NCBI GenBank assembly: GCA_963715045.1
Contig: CAVQRC010000011.1
Coordinates: 1-44,014, forward strand
DNA length: 44,014 bases
Direction: 5' to 3'
From: CAVQRC01 sp963715045
Lineage (GTDB): Bacteria; Planctomycetota; Planctomycetia; Pirellulales; Lacipirellulaceae
A program made the position numbers and the translations under genes. Positions 26,327 to 35,720 of the stretch are shown here, piece by piece. The notes under the pieces were generated by a model. That model saw only the letters and a list, made by a program, of their open reading frames with translations. It was not told the DNA's origin and did no database searches. Within the stretch, counting starts at the first letter, position 1. Each line of letters opens with the position of its first letter.

Positions 26327-27759
26327 CAGCCTACGCTTCCCTCCATTTGCAGTTCGATCAAGCGATTCATTTCGACGGCATACTCCATCGGCAGCTCCTT
26401 GATGAGCGGCTCGATAAACCCGCTGACGATCATACTGCTCGCTTCGGCCTCGGTGAGACCACGACTCATGAGATAGAACAACTGTTCTTCACCGATCCGG
26501 GAGACACTGGCCTCGTGCTCGATTTGGACATCCTGTTCTTCGACTTCGATGTAGGGGTAGGTGTCACTGCGGCTCGCCGGATCGAGGATCAGGGCATCGC
26601 ACACCACACTCGACTTGCTCCCCACGGCGTTGTCTTCAACCTTACACAGCCCACGATAGGAACTTCGGCCGCCGTTCTTGGAGATCGACTTGGAAATGAT
26701 CCGGCTTCGAGTGTTGGGAGCACAGTGCACGACTTTGGCCCCCGCATCCTGGTGCTGGCCCTTGGATGCAAAGGCAATCGACAAGATCTCGCCGCGGGCA
26801 CCGGGTTCCATCATGTACACGGCCGGATACTTCATCGTCAGGCGACTGCCCAGGTTGCCGTCGATCCACTCCATCAGCGAATCTCCGTAGGCCATCGCCC
26901 GCTTGGTCACGAGGTTGTAGATGTTGTTGGCCCAGTTTTGGATGGTCGTGTAGCGGCAGCGACCCTTCCGCTTGACGATGATCTCGACGACCGCCGAGTG
27001 GAGGCTCTCGGTCGAGTACATCGGCGCAGTGCAACCCTCGACGTAATGCACCTCGGCACCCTCGTCGACGATGATCAGCGTCCGCTCGAACTGACCCATG
27101 CTCTCGGCGTTGATCCGAAAGTACGCCTGCAGCGGAAACTCGATCTTCACGCCGGGCGGAACGTAGATGAATGATCCTCCCGACCACACGGCCGAGTTCA
27201 GAGCGGCGAACTTGTTGTCGGACGGCGGAATGATCTTGCCGAAGTACTCGCGGACGATGTCAGCGTGCTCGCGGACCGCCGTATCCGTGTCGGTAAAGAT
27301 CACGCCCTGCTTGGCGAGATCTTCCTGCAGCGAGCCGTAGACGACTTCGCTTTCGAATTGGGCTTTGACGCCCGCGAGGAACTTCTTCTCCGCTTCGGGA
27401 ATTCCGAGCTTGTCAAAGGTCTCCTTGATCTCATCCGGAACGTCGTCCCACGTCTTACCTTGATGATCGGTTGGCTTGAGGTAGTAGAAGATATCCTGGA
27501 AGTCGATGTCGATGTTGCCGCCCCACTTGGGCATCGGCTTGGCGTTGAAAATCTCGAGCGAGTCGAGGCGGAACTGCCGCATCCAGCCAGGCTCCTCCTT
27601 CATCTCCGAAATCTGAGCCACAATCTTCTTACTGAGCCCTCGCTCAGCTTTGAAGATATCCTTCGTCGTGGTCCGAAAGTCGTACTTGTTGATTTCGCCC
27701 AACGCGTGGTTCTCGCCCTCGCGGGCCGAATCCTGCGTAAGAGTCGCATCAGTCGCCAT
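26326..27759 (-). CDS. sufB: SufB, Fe-S scaffold subunit
   Basis: 477 aa. It has WSGGSFIYVPPGVKIEFPLQ, AEVHYVEGCTAPMYSTESLH with the conserved Cys, YTTIQNWANNIYNLVTKR, and the C-terminal IEHEASVSRIGEEQLFYLMS. It assembles [4Fe-4S] clusters with SufC and SufD. ATG 27759 gives the usual N-terminus and has GGGAG about 10 nt upstream; the longer frame to 27810 is not used. Its gene is intact, unlike its neighbours. Confidence 0.97.
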   Translation of the reverse strand: MATDATLTQDSAREGENHALGEINKYDFRTTTKDIFKAERGLSKKIVAQISEMKEEPGWMRQFRLDSLEIFNAKPMPKWGGNIDIDFQDIFYYLKPTDHQGKTWDDVPDEIKETFDKLGIPEAEKKFLAGVKAQFESEVVYGSLQEDLAKQGVIFTDTDTAVREHADIVREYFGKIIPPSDNKFAALNSAVWSGGSFIYVPPGVKIEFPLQAYFRINAESMGQFERTLIIVDEGAEVHYVEGCTAPMYSTESLHSAVVEIIVKRKGRCRYTTIQNWANNIYNLVTKRAMAYGDSLMEWIDGNLGSRLTMKYPAVYMMEPGARGEILSIAFASKGQHQDAGAKVVHCAPNTRSRIISKSISKNGGRSSYRGLCKVEDNAVGSKSSVVCDALILDPASRSDTYPYIEVEEQDVQIEHEASVSRIGEEQLFYLMSRGLTEAEASSMIVSGFIEPLIKELPMEYAVEMNRLIELQMEGSVG

Positions 27760-27870
27760 TATGGTTTTTCTCCCGCACGTTCCGCGGCAGCGCCGCAGGA
27801 CTGCAATCAAAAGGTTCGAATTCTTAGGTAGGTCACCTTCGTGCGTCGCACGCCGATCACGGCCAGTCGC

Positions 27871-28690
27871 TTAGACCGCCGCGGCCGATTCTGTATCCGC
27901 CATGGCCCGCTCTACTGCAGCGGCCTCGGGGTAGTCCTCACGAATTCGATCGTAGCCCGAGGTGTAAAGTTCCTGGGCGAGTTCCACACCAGCGGTTTCG
28001 ACGATTCGTCCGCCCAGCATGACATGAGTAAAGTCGGGCGTATTGTGTTCGAGCAGCTTGTCGTGATGCGTAATGATCAGAATGCCCATCTCGGCGCCGC
28101 CGATCTCGGCGATGCTCTGGCTGGCCAGCTTGACGGCGTCGACGTCCAGTCCGCTATCGGTTTCGTCCAGAATCGCGAACTTGGGCCGGAGCATGGCGAG
28201 CTGGAGGATTTCGGCACGTTTCATTTCGCCGCCGGAGAAGCCTTCGTTGACGTAACGGCGGGCAAACTCAATGTCCATCCTCAGGTGGTCCATCTTCTCG
28301 CGCAGTTCCTTGCGGAACTCGCGCATGGGGATCAGCTCCTCCCCCTCCTTGCGATCGGGTCGGCGGACATTCGTGGCCGCATGTCGGAGAAAATCGGCCA
28401 TTTTCACGCCGGGCACCGCCATGGGCCGCTGAAATGCCATGAAGATTCCGGCGCGGGCCCGCTGCGGTTGCGTCGAGTTCGAGAACATCGACGCCATCCA
28501 GGTCAATCTTCCCCGCCGTCACTTCGTAGCCGGGGTGGCCCATCACGGCCAGGCCGAGCGTGCTCTTGCCGGATCCGTTCGGACCCATCAGGGCGTGCGT
28601 TTCACCCGTGCTGATGGTGAGATTGACGCCGCGGAGGATCGGCTTGTCCTGAACGCTGACATGCAGGTCGGTGATCGTAAGCGTAGACAT
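27871..28690 (-). CDS. sufC: SufC, Fe-S assembly ATPase (one frameshift)
   Basis: About 272 aa if a one-base shift near 28465 is corrected. It has Walker A GPNGSGKST, the Q-loop region GIFMAFQRPMAVPGV, signature FSGGEMKR and Walker B AILDETDSGLDVD, the SufC-specific signature. It is the ATPase of the SufBCD complex. ATG 28690 follows the C-rich repeat (28697-28731) with no Shine-Dalgarno. The gene is 111 bp ahead of sufB. Confidence 0.95.
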
Positions 28691-28696
28691 GGAACT

Positions 28697-28731
28697 GGGT
28701 AGGGGTCGGGGGTCAGGGGTCGGGGGTCAGG
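28697..28731 (-). repeat. CCCTGACCCC repeat between nuoB and sufC
   Basis: Plus strand GGGTAGGGGTCGGGGGTC and one more round; near-identical to the copy at sufT. On the coding strand it begins 4 bp after the nuoB-like stop and ends 6 bp before the sufC ATG, so it fills the intercistronic space. Confidence 0.92.
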
Positions 28732-28735
28732 TTCA

Positions 28736-29350
28736 TCAACCGGTGATTTTTTGGTGATCGTAAAGTGGCTCGTTGTCGGCGGGTGCAGTGACGTAACCGC
28801 TGTGATGAGGGACCGGCAACTCGTCGTCGACTTTCACTCCGCTTGCCGCGCCGGAACGTTGCGCAATCTTGTGCCCCTTGATCTTGTCCTGGATTCGCAT
28901 CAGGCCCTCGAGCAATGATTCGGGCCGCGGCGGGCATCCGGGAACGTAAACGTCGACCGGCACCACAAGGTCAACGCCCTTGACGACGTGGTAACCCCAC
29001 TTGAAGTAGGGGCCACCACCGACGGTGCAGGCACCCATCGCGATGACGAACTTCGGATCGGGCATCATGTTGTACAGGCGTCGCACGCGACTGGCCATTT
29101 TGTAGGTCACGGTGCCGGCCACGATCATCAGGTCGGCCTGGCGGGGAGTGGCCCGAAAAGCCCCGGCACCAAACCGGTCGATGTCGAAGCGACTGGCACC
29201 CGTGGCCATCATCTCGATGGCACAACAGGCCAGTCCAAACGTCAACGGCCACACGCTCGACTGGCGAGCCCAGTTGATGGCCTGCTCGACCGTCGTCGTG
29301 ATCACGTTTTCCTCGAACCGTCCTTCGATCCAAGGTTGGGGCTGCATCAT
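28736..29350 (-). CDS. nuoB: NADH-quinone oxidoreductase subunit B-like (NuoB)
   Basis: 204 aa. All ligands of cluster N2 are present: Cys42 and Cys43 (FGLACCAIEM), Cys108 (GACTVGGGPY) and Cys139 (VPGCPPRPES). In complex I this subunit passes electrons from the peripheral arm to quinone. No other nuo gene is in the window. It sits alone between sufR and sufC on the same strand. It could be a complex I subunit placed apart from its partners, or serve another Fe-S role here. The C-terminal 40 residues extend beyond the E. coli core. Confidence 0.93.
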   Translation of the reverse strand: MMQPQPWIEGRFEENVITTTVEQAINWARQSSVWPLTFGLACCAIEMMATGASRFDIDRFGAGAFRATPRQADLMIVAGTVTYKMASRVRRLYNMMPDPKFVIAMGACTVGGGPYFKWGYHVVKGVDLVVPVDVYVPGCPPRPESLLEGLMRIQDKIKGHKIAQRSGAASGVKVDDELPVPHHSGYVTAPADNEPLYDHQKITG

Positions 29351-29425
29351 TTCGGGGGATTGTCCTTTCGTTCGTTTCGGCAGCTTTCCCCGCGTCGAGG
29401 AATCTGCACTCGCAATACGGTGCTC

Positions 29426-30058
29426 TTAACCTTCTGCAACCGAGCCCGCCTCGAAACGGCAACAGCTACCGCCGTCGAGCCGACACTCCGTCAACTTCAA
29501 ACCGTAACCGGTCAGGTCGGCCAGCAACATCCTCTCCATGGCACAAATGCTGCGATCCTGCTCGGCCAGATCCGGGTAAGGACAAGCCATCGCGGTCAAT
29601 ACGGGCAGCCCCTGATGGGTGGATGACTCAAACGGTACATCCCGCCGTGCCATCAAATCAGCTACCGAGTCCATCCGCTCGCGGACCGATTCGCCGTGGA
29701 CTTGGTCCCGGTAAACTCCCGCCAGACGTGTCGTGATCCGTTGCAATAATCCCCGGCGAACCGCTGGGTCGGAAATCGCACGAATTTCGCTCCACAAAGT
29801 CAACGCCAGGTCCGCGTAGTTGTCGCCGGCCGTACGCTCCCCTTCGGTCGTAAGGTGATAGCGATGAATCGGCCTGCCGCGCCCCTGCTTCTCAATCTCT
29901 CTTGCAACGATGCCCTGCTCCATCAGACGGCTCAACCGCTGGCGAATCGCTGTCGGAGTGACTTCCAGCCACTGGGCCAGTTCGGCCACGCTGCCCGAGC
30001 GATTGCGGCGCAACCACTCGACCAACGGCCGATCTGATGTTTGTAACAGTTCGCCCAT
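29426..30058 (-). CDS. sufR: SufR-like Fe-S-sensing transcriptional regulator
   Basis: 210 aa. A winged helix-turn-helix with SVAELAQWLEVTPTAIRQRL and GRGRPIHRYHLT is at 20-70. The C-terminal cysteines Cys159, Cys172, Cys192, Cys199 and Cys200 have first spacing C-x12-C, as in cyanobacterial SufR, and could hold a cluster. The later spacings differ from it. SufR normally represses the suf operon when clusters are plentiful. It is the first gene of the leftward operon. ATG 30058 is preferred; an in-frame ATG at 30076 exists. Confidence 0.88.
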   Translation of the reverse strand: MGELLQTSDRPLVEWLRRNRSGSVAELAQWLEVTPTAIRQRLSRLMEQGIVAREIEKQGRGRPIHRYHLTTEGERTAGDNYADLALTLWSEIRAISDPAVRRGLLQRITTRLAGVYRDQVHGESVRERMDSVADLMARRDVPFESSTHQGLPVLTAMACPYPDLAEQDRSICAMERMLLADLTGYGLKLTECRLDGGSCCRFEAGSVAEG

Positions 30059-30118
30059 ACTTCGCCCAGTTCCCATAAACCTTTGGATCGTAGCGGCTTA
30101 GACCAGTCTGCCACCAGT

Positions 30119-30147
30119 ATCGTAAAGCTTTGCCGAGTTTTTGACAA
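30119..30147 (-). promoter_or_regulatory. Candidate sigma-70 promoter of sufR-suf operon
   Basis: On the minus strand TTGTCA, a 17-bp spacer and TACGAT lie about 60 bp before the sufR start. Good consensus and ideal spacing. Confidence 0.55.
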
Positions 30148-30196
30148 GCGGGCATGCGAAAAATTTCGCCGACAGCCCTGAATACGACGTAACCTG

Positions 30197-30225
30197 TTGA
30201 CTTGTAGTCAATTACGAGTTAGAAA
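30197..30225 (+). promoter_or_regulatory. Candidate promoter with an overlapping dyad
   Basis: TTGACT (30197-30202), a 17-bp spacer and TAGAAA (30220-30225) could be a rightward promoter for the symporter gene. Its -35 box is half of a perfect dyad TTGACT-TGT-AGTCAA (30197-30211). A repressor on the dyad could cover this promoter and act on the suf promoter 50 bp away. Confidence 0.35.
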
Positions 30226-30486
30226 GACGCGCTTCTCGTGGCCCCACAAGCGTCAACTGCCATCGACGCGACGGCAACGGCGAGAATACACCACCTCCCC
30301 TGGTGGGTTGCCAGCTAGCGTGGCCAGCCCTTTTTCTACGGTTCGAATCCCTCTGGCCGCCGCGTAACGGAAGCTCGAACGCCTGATGAACTTTCCGCCG
30401 CGAGAGCCAGCGGACAAGGAGCGAAAAAATGGTCAAATCGGTCGCTGCGGCGACACCCGCTCGACTGGGGCGTTGCCTCGCGGCGG

Positions 30487-32175
30487 ATGCTGCTGGCAAC
30501 GCTGTGCACGTCGCCGGCCGTCGTCTCTGCCCAACAGAACGCCGATCCCTCCGCCGTCACCGCTGAAACCCAGCCCGTCGAGCAGGCGGTGGCAGACGAT
30601 CTGGGTCTTGAAATCCCCGAGCAACCGCAGGCCGACGCCGACACGTCCTGGGCGGCCAGGCTCGACGCATTCTTCGGCAAGTACATCGTCAATCCACTGC
30701 TGGCGGTCTTGTTCTATGACTTCGGGACCGGCGACAAGATCGTGGACGGCGAAGTCGTGCGCCAGGGGTGGCTTGTGGTCGGCGGCGACGCGGTCAGCGT
30801 CCCGTTCGTCGTGGCGTGGCTGTTTGCCGGAGGCGTGTTTTTCACGCTCCGGATGGGATTCATCAATTTCCGCGGATTCTGGCACGCGATCCGGTTGACC
30901 AAGGGCGACTACGACGATCCGGCGGATGTTGGCGAAGTGACGCACTTCCAGGCGCTGGCGTCGGCACTTTCGGCAACGGTCGGCTTGGGGAACATCGCGG
31001 GCGTGGCGATCGCGGTCGGCACGGGTGGTCCCGGGGCCGTGTTCTGGATCATTGTGATCGGCCTGCTCGGGATGAGTTCCAAGTTCAGCGAATGCACGCT
31101 GGGCCAGCTGTATCGCAAGAAACTCCCGGACGGCACGATCTCGGGCGGGCCGATGCACTATTTGAGCGAGGGTCTGGCCGAGAAGGGGCATCCAACCTTC
31201 GGGTTGGTGCTGGCCACGATGTTCGCCGTGTTCTGCATTCTGGCCTCGTTCGGGGGCGGAAACACGTTTCAAGTCGTGCAGTCGCTCGGCGCGGTCAATC
31301 ACTACCTCGTCGAAGAACACCAGAGCAACTTCCTCAGCCCTGACGGCAGCCCCTGGGTGTACGGCCTGATCATGGCGGTGATGGTCGGGGTAGTCATCAT
31401 CGGCGGGATCCGCCGCATCGGCGCCGCCGCGAGCAAGATTGTCCCGTTGATGTGCTGCGTTTACGTCGCTACGGCGTTGTACATTCTGCTGTCCAACGCC
31501 AGCGAGATTCCGGCCGCCATCGAACTCATCCTGCGGCAGGCCTTTTCGGGCGAGGGCGTGGGCGGTGGATTCCTCGGCGTGCTGGTGATCGGCACGAAGC
31601 GGGCCGTGTTCTCGAACGAAGCGGGCGTCGGCTCGGCGGCGATTGCCCACTCGGCCGCCAAGACGGACGAACCGGTGAGCGAAGGCATCGTGGCCTTGCT
31701 CGAGCCGTTCATTGACACCGTCGTCGTGTGCACGATGACCGGCCTGGTGATCGTGATTACCGGCTGCTATGACCGCAGTGTGCCGGCGAACGAAGCGTTG
31801 ATCGTGGCCGACAACGGGGCGGCGTTGACGATGAAGGCCATGGGGTCCGAGGTCGCGTGGTTCAAGATCGTGCTCTGCCTGGCTGTCACGCTGTTTGCGT
31901 ATTCGACACTGATCTCCTGGTCGTACTACGGCGAACGCTGCAGCGTGCTGCTGTTCGGACAGCGGGCATCCATGGTCTACAAAGTCCTGTTCGTGATCTG
32001 TGCGTTTCTGGGTTCGATTCTTTCGCAGAGCAACGTGCTGGTGTTCAGCGACTTGATGATTCTCTCGATGGCGCTGCCGAACATCCTGGGTGTGGTGATC
32101 CTGAGCGGCACGATCAAAGCCCGCCTCGACGACTATTGGGGCCGTTACCGGGCCGGCAAGCTCGAGCGGACGTAG
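30487..32175 (+). CDS. Sodium:alanine/glycine symporter family protein (AGCS)
   Basis: 562 aa. A signal-like N-terminus ends near SAQQN, followed by a linker rich in Ala, Gln and Glu, then about 10 membrane segments. Family motifs include ALSATVGLGNIAGVAIAVGTGGPG (in part: GLGNIAGVA), GGPMHYL, TKRAVFSNEAGVGSAAIAHS and FAYSTLISWSYYGER. It imports Ala or Gly with Na+; the substrate is not fixed by sequence. The start is ATG 30487; the frame upstream has no start codon. The extra N-terminal 90 residues, with a possible cleaved signal, are unusual for bacterial AGCS proteins. Confidence 0.93.
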   Translation: MLLATLCTSPAVVSAQQNADPSAVTAETQPVEQAVADDLGLEIPEQPQADADTSWAARLDAFFGKYIVNPLLAVLFYDFGTGDKIVDGEVVRQGWLVVGGDAVSVPFVVAWLFAGGVFFTLRMGFINFRGFWHAIRLTKGDYDDPADVGEVTHFQALASALSATVGLGNIAGVAIAVGTGGPGAVFWIIVIGLLGMSSKFSECTLGQLYRKKLPDGTISGGPMHYLSEGLAEKGHPTFGLVLATMFAVFCILASFGGGNTFQVVQSLGAVNHYLVEEHQSNFLSPDGSPWVYGLIMAVMVGVVIIGGIRRIGAAASKIVPLMCCVYVATALYILLSNASEIPAAIELILRQAFSGEGVGGGFLGVLVIGTKRAVFSNEAGVGSAAIAHSAAKTDEPVSEGIVALLEPFIDTVVVCTMTGLVIVITGCYDRSVPANEALIVADNGAALTMKAMGSEVAWFKIVLCLAVTLFAYSTLISWSYYGERCSVLLFGQRASMVYKVLFVICAFLGSILSQSNVLVFSDLMILSMALPNILGVVILSGTIKARLDDYWGRYRAGKLERT

Positions 32176-32293
32176 GCAAGACGCCGCCGAGGCCGGCATC
32201 CAAAGACGTTCGATTGTTTGTTTTGTTTGATTTCTTCTGGATTGAGATTTGTTGGTGATTTGGAGTTTGTGATTTGTAATTTGAGCCGCGCCG
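32176..32293. repeat. Low-complexity ATTTG-type repeat between convergent genes
   Basis: Between two convergent genes, 32245-32284 carries GATTTGTTGGTGATTTGG and a second degenerate round with GTTTGTGATTTGTAATTTG. It is T-rich and could help end transcription from the left; no strong hairpin is visible. Confidence 0.5.
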
Positions 32294-34754
32294 TTACAGT
32301 GCTCCTCGGAGATCTTCCTGCGGTTCGTCGAGTTCGAGCAGCGCGACCAGCAGCAGCCCGACACCTCCGGTGACTTCGTAGTACGGTTTCGCGGCATGGG
32401 CCAGAAACAAGCCGTTGTGATAGAGCTTCCGCACTGCGTCGTCCGCGAGCTCCCGGGCCAACTCGAGATATCGCTGCCGCCCGGTCGCCCGATAAAGGTG
32501 CACGAAGAACGAAATCGCCCGACCGTAGTCCTCGGCATACGCCCCGCCGAGTTCCTTCGCCCGCGGCATCGCCTGTTCGAGCTCTGCCTTCCAGCGACGG
32601 CCCGTGTGCACGGCATCGCCTGTTCGACGACACTCGCCCACCGCTCGGCGATCGTCAGCAGTTCCGGATCGGGCGTGCCGTCGACGCACGACACTTCGTA
32701 CGCGGCGATCGCCGCCTGGGCCGCGCTGAGCGTGAACTCGTACGAATAGAACGTGGTCCGCCACACATTCACGTGCCCGTACGGCGCATAAGCTCCGTAC
32801 CCGCTCCCCTTCGCCTGATCGAGCAGCGGCGTCCCGTCGAGCTGGAGCATGGCCCAGTACGTCTGGGCGGCCGCGTCCCAGCCGTACCGATCGTAAGCCT
32901 TGATGTAGTTCACCGCCGCGTCCCGAAAATAGCGGTCGCCCGTTAATTGGTAGCACTCGAGCAGGGCCATCGCATGCGGCCCGCTCACCGTCGTGAAACA
33001 GTGGTTGCCGTCGTACCTTTGCGTGAGTCCCGGACAATCGGCCGTCAGCCCCGTGGTCGGATCGCGATGGTTGAAGTGCCAGCCGGCGATCGTCTTGGCT
33101 CGCCGCAAGTACTCCGGATCGCCGGTCTGTGCATGCAGAAACGCGTTGGCATGGGCAAAGCTGCTGCCGGAGAACGCGAAGTCGCAACCCTGGCGCCGAT
33201 CGTCGTGGCGGTTGTGCAGTCCTGTCGTTGGATCAACCAGGTGGTGTTGCCAGATTCCTTCGATCGTTCGCCGCACCCCCTCCGGATGCACGCGGTACAT
33301 CGCATCCCACTCGGCACGAAACACGAGAATTTCGTGCGGACCATTCCCATCGCCGTCTCCGGCCGGTCGTTCCTCGTAGCAGTCCCAGTAAATATGTGTG
33401 CCCCAGGCCGGCATCCCGTTGAGATAGACCTGGCTCGTATCGACCGGCTTGTAGCAGTGGTCGAAAAAGTAGCGGACGTAGTCTGCAGCGGCATTTGCAT
33501 ACTGCTCTTCGCCCGACTGCTCGGTGAGCCTGGCGAGCGCCTTGAGCAGGTTCTGGTCGTACCACAGATTACTGCCCCGTTCGCCGCGGCGGTGCATCCG
33601 TCCTTCCAGGCGGACCAACGCATCGGCCGGCATCGGCTTCGCTGGCGAGCACAGCGTGTCGGCGTCGAGCACGGCCATGAACAGGGGGGTGTGTTCCGGG
33701 CCGTACGTGTCCCGGCCGTGCGCGATCAGCGTGTCGAGGCACTGACGCACCAGGCCGCGATAGTCATCGGTCGCCGGGGGCGGCGTGATCTCGCACCGCG
33801 TCGCGAGCGGGACGCCGAGGTCGGTGGCCAGTTGGAGGTCGAGCGTCACGGGCACCGCCGGCTCGGGGATCGAAAGCCAGAACGCCTGGTCCACGTAATC
33901 CTCCTCGCGGAGCTCGTATCGCTGTTCGACCCCAGGGCCGACCACTTTAAGGACTCCGGCGATCGGGTTGCGGTCGTTCTCGGCCCTCGGAACGACGTGC
34001 ACTCGGCGTACGAGCTGCCCCTCGACCATCTTCGGAAAAGCCTCGGCCACGGCGACCAGCCGCAGCGATTGCTTCAGCTTCGCCAACCGCTCGGCCTTCG
34101 CTTCCGCAGCCCGCCGCTCCAGCTCGGCGAGCTCCGGGTGATCGTCGTAGACTGAGAACGACCGTACCGCGAATCGGGTGTCGTCGTGCCCGACAATGGC
34201 CACGCTCCCGGCGGGATACTCGGGAACCCCCGTCGCGAGTTGCCATGCCGGTTTCTCCGCTGCTGCAGGCCACAACCTGGCCCGCAGTTCGTCGCCACAG
34301 ACCGCCACTTCCAACCGATACCAGACTCCCGTCTCCACCGTGGTGACCGGGCCTCGCTGCCCCACCTGCCTCCACTCGCCGCCATCAAACGCGAGCACTT
34401 CCAGGGCCCGTGGACGGTCGTAATACCGCACCAGCAGATACTCGTCGCCCGCCGCCCGTACCGCGATCCCAAACACGCGTCGCTGCGATTCTTCGAGGCG
34501 AAACTCGCCCGCCGCGAAGACATCGGCAACCGGCTCGATCGCCACCATCAACCGGTTGTCACTGGCCGTCCCCAGTCGGTGCAGCAATCCGTCCGCAACC
34601 CGCCAGTCGGATTCGGCGTCGGTGTTCAACCACTGCTCAGTAAGCGGCCGACTGAAATCAGCCGAGAACAGCGGCATCGGCTGGGCACCGCGACTCGAGC
34701 AAGTCAACGCGACAAAGAGTGGCAGCGTGCAGAGGAGACTCGGGCCAGGGGCAT
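32294..34754 (-). CDS. Large secreted protein with concanavalin-like N-domain and (alpha/alpha)-barrel enzyme domain (frameshifts)
   Basis: About 815 aa after one shift near 32612 and probably one near 34735. With the latter a signal peptide appears (MPLARV, then LLCTLPLFVALTCSS). Residues 25-200 form a beta-sandwich with FSADFSRPLTEQWLNT, GIAVRAAGDEYLLVRYYD and AIVGHDDTRFAVRSFSVYDD, like LamG/DUF1080-type sugar-binding domains. The long remainder is helical with repeated aromatic motifs (SNLWYDQNLLKALARLTE, AWGTHIYWDCYEE, FAFSGSSFAHANAFLHAQTG), typical of alpha/alpha-barrel lyases and hydrolases. The exact CAZy family is not recognised. A CCTCCAG repeat lies directly before the ATG. It is probably exported to act on an acidic polysaccharide (inference). 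Confidence 0.75.
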
Positions 34755-34866
34755 GGGAGGCTGGAGGCTGGAGGATACAGGCTGGAGGCTGGAGGCTGGA
34801 GGTTACAGGCTGGAGGCTGGAGGCTGGAGGATACAGGCTGGAGGCTGGAGGCTGGAGGCTGGAGGA
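34755..34866 (-). repeat. CCTCCAG heptamer array in the leader of the secreted enzyme gene
   Basis: About 14 heptamers (GGCTGGA on the plus strand) are broken at regular points by GGATACA or GGTTACA, giving a higher-order unit of about 28 to 35 bp. The C-rich strand is the coding strand and the array touches the ATG at 34754. The coding frame stays open through it, but this is treated as untranslated. Confidence 0.93.
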
Positions 34867-34886
34867 TTGGTGGGCTCCGCACGCTT

Positions 34887-35591
34887 CTAGATCGCGGGGC
34901 GGCGCGTCCACCAGCCGAGGACCGCCAGCATGAGCAGCATTACGCCCGTCGGTTCGGGTACCGCATCGCCATTGGTTGCCAGAAAACCGTCTTGACCGGC
35001 GTACTCGCCATCTCCCCACGACTTCCCGTAGTCGGTCCCGTCTTCGGTCGCAAACAACGCAACCATGAGTGTCGGGTTAGCGCTTTGTCGCACGGCCTCG
35101 ATCGCAGCGACGTCGGCAGCGGTCGCCGCACTCGCCAGAAATACGTTCTGAATACTTGGATCACTGGCGACCGGCGCCAGGTTGTAGCGGCCAAGACCTT
35201 CGAGCTCGGCCAGCACGCTGCCGCCGATCACGTCGTTGTAGGTCATCGCGTCTCCGCCCGGCAGGCCCGTCGCGTCGAGGATTTTCGCCGACTGAATCAG
35301 CGGCTTCGCGTCGTCGGAAAACCCGTTCAAACCGGACCACAGATGGAGCGACGCCTTCGTGATCGGATCGGTGTGCCCGCTGAGGTCGAAAGTGAGCACG
35401 CCGGTGCGACTCGCACCGTCGGGACTGGACGCACTCCACACGGAGATCAGATCTCCGTCGAAGATACCGCTCGGACTCGACTCCCGTTGCCAGGAGTCGC
35501 CATTGTTGGTGAGGACACCAGCGGACGCAGATGCGGTCCAGATGATCGCCAGTAATAAGAGGGCAGAGGCCAGAATCCTGGTGGACGTCAT
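34887..35591 (-). CDS. PEP-CTERM protein with DNRLRE-like domain (paralogue 1)
   Basis: 234 aa. Signal peptide MTSTRILASALLLLAIIWTASASA. The domain (25-205) contains WQRESSPSGIFDGDLISVW, a TFDLSGHTDPITKASLHLW-like strand and the end motif ASAATAADV...SWGDGEYAGQ. It ends with the sorting signal VPEPTGVMLLMLAVLGWWTRR, so it is cleaved and anchored by an exosortase. The domain resembles DNRLRE/CBM96-type sugar-binding modules (partial match by eye). Two paralogues lie at 38143 and 39129. ATG 35591 has GGGAGA 6 nt upstream. The gene is divergent from the GntR regulator. Confidence 0.88.
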   Translation of the reverse strand: MTSTRILASALLLLAIIWTASASAGVLTNNGDSWQRESSPSGIFDGDLISVWSASSPDGASRTGVLTFDLSGHTDPITKASLHLWSGLNGFSDDAKPLIQSAKILDATGLPGGDAMTYNDVIGGSVLAELEGLGRYNLAPVASDPSIQNVFLASAATAADVAAIEAVRQSANPTLMVALFATEDGTDYGKSWGDGEYAGQDGFLATNGDAVPEPTGVMLLMLAVLGWWTRRPAI

Positions 35592-35720
35592 GAGCGTTCT
35601 CCCAATGGTAAAGCGTGAAAAAAACCAGTTGCTGAATCTATCGCCTGCACCGCCCGGTATTTGCCGAGTTGTCTCAACGGCCGGAGACAAGTTCTTGACA
35701 TATCGGGTTGGCTGGGCCAG

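Noticed and set aside
30340..30350. GGTTCGAATCC, which looks like a tRNA T-arm
   Set aside because: The T-stem does not pair and no cloverleaf or anticodon arm exists in either direction; possibly a remnant or chance.
30433..32293. Very long minus-strand open frame continuing from the secreted enzyme through the symporter
   Set aside because: It is the antisense shadow of the AGCS symporter plus a frame merge caused by the shift near 32612.
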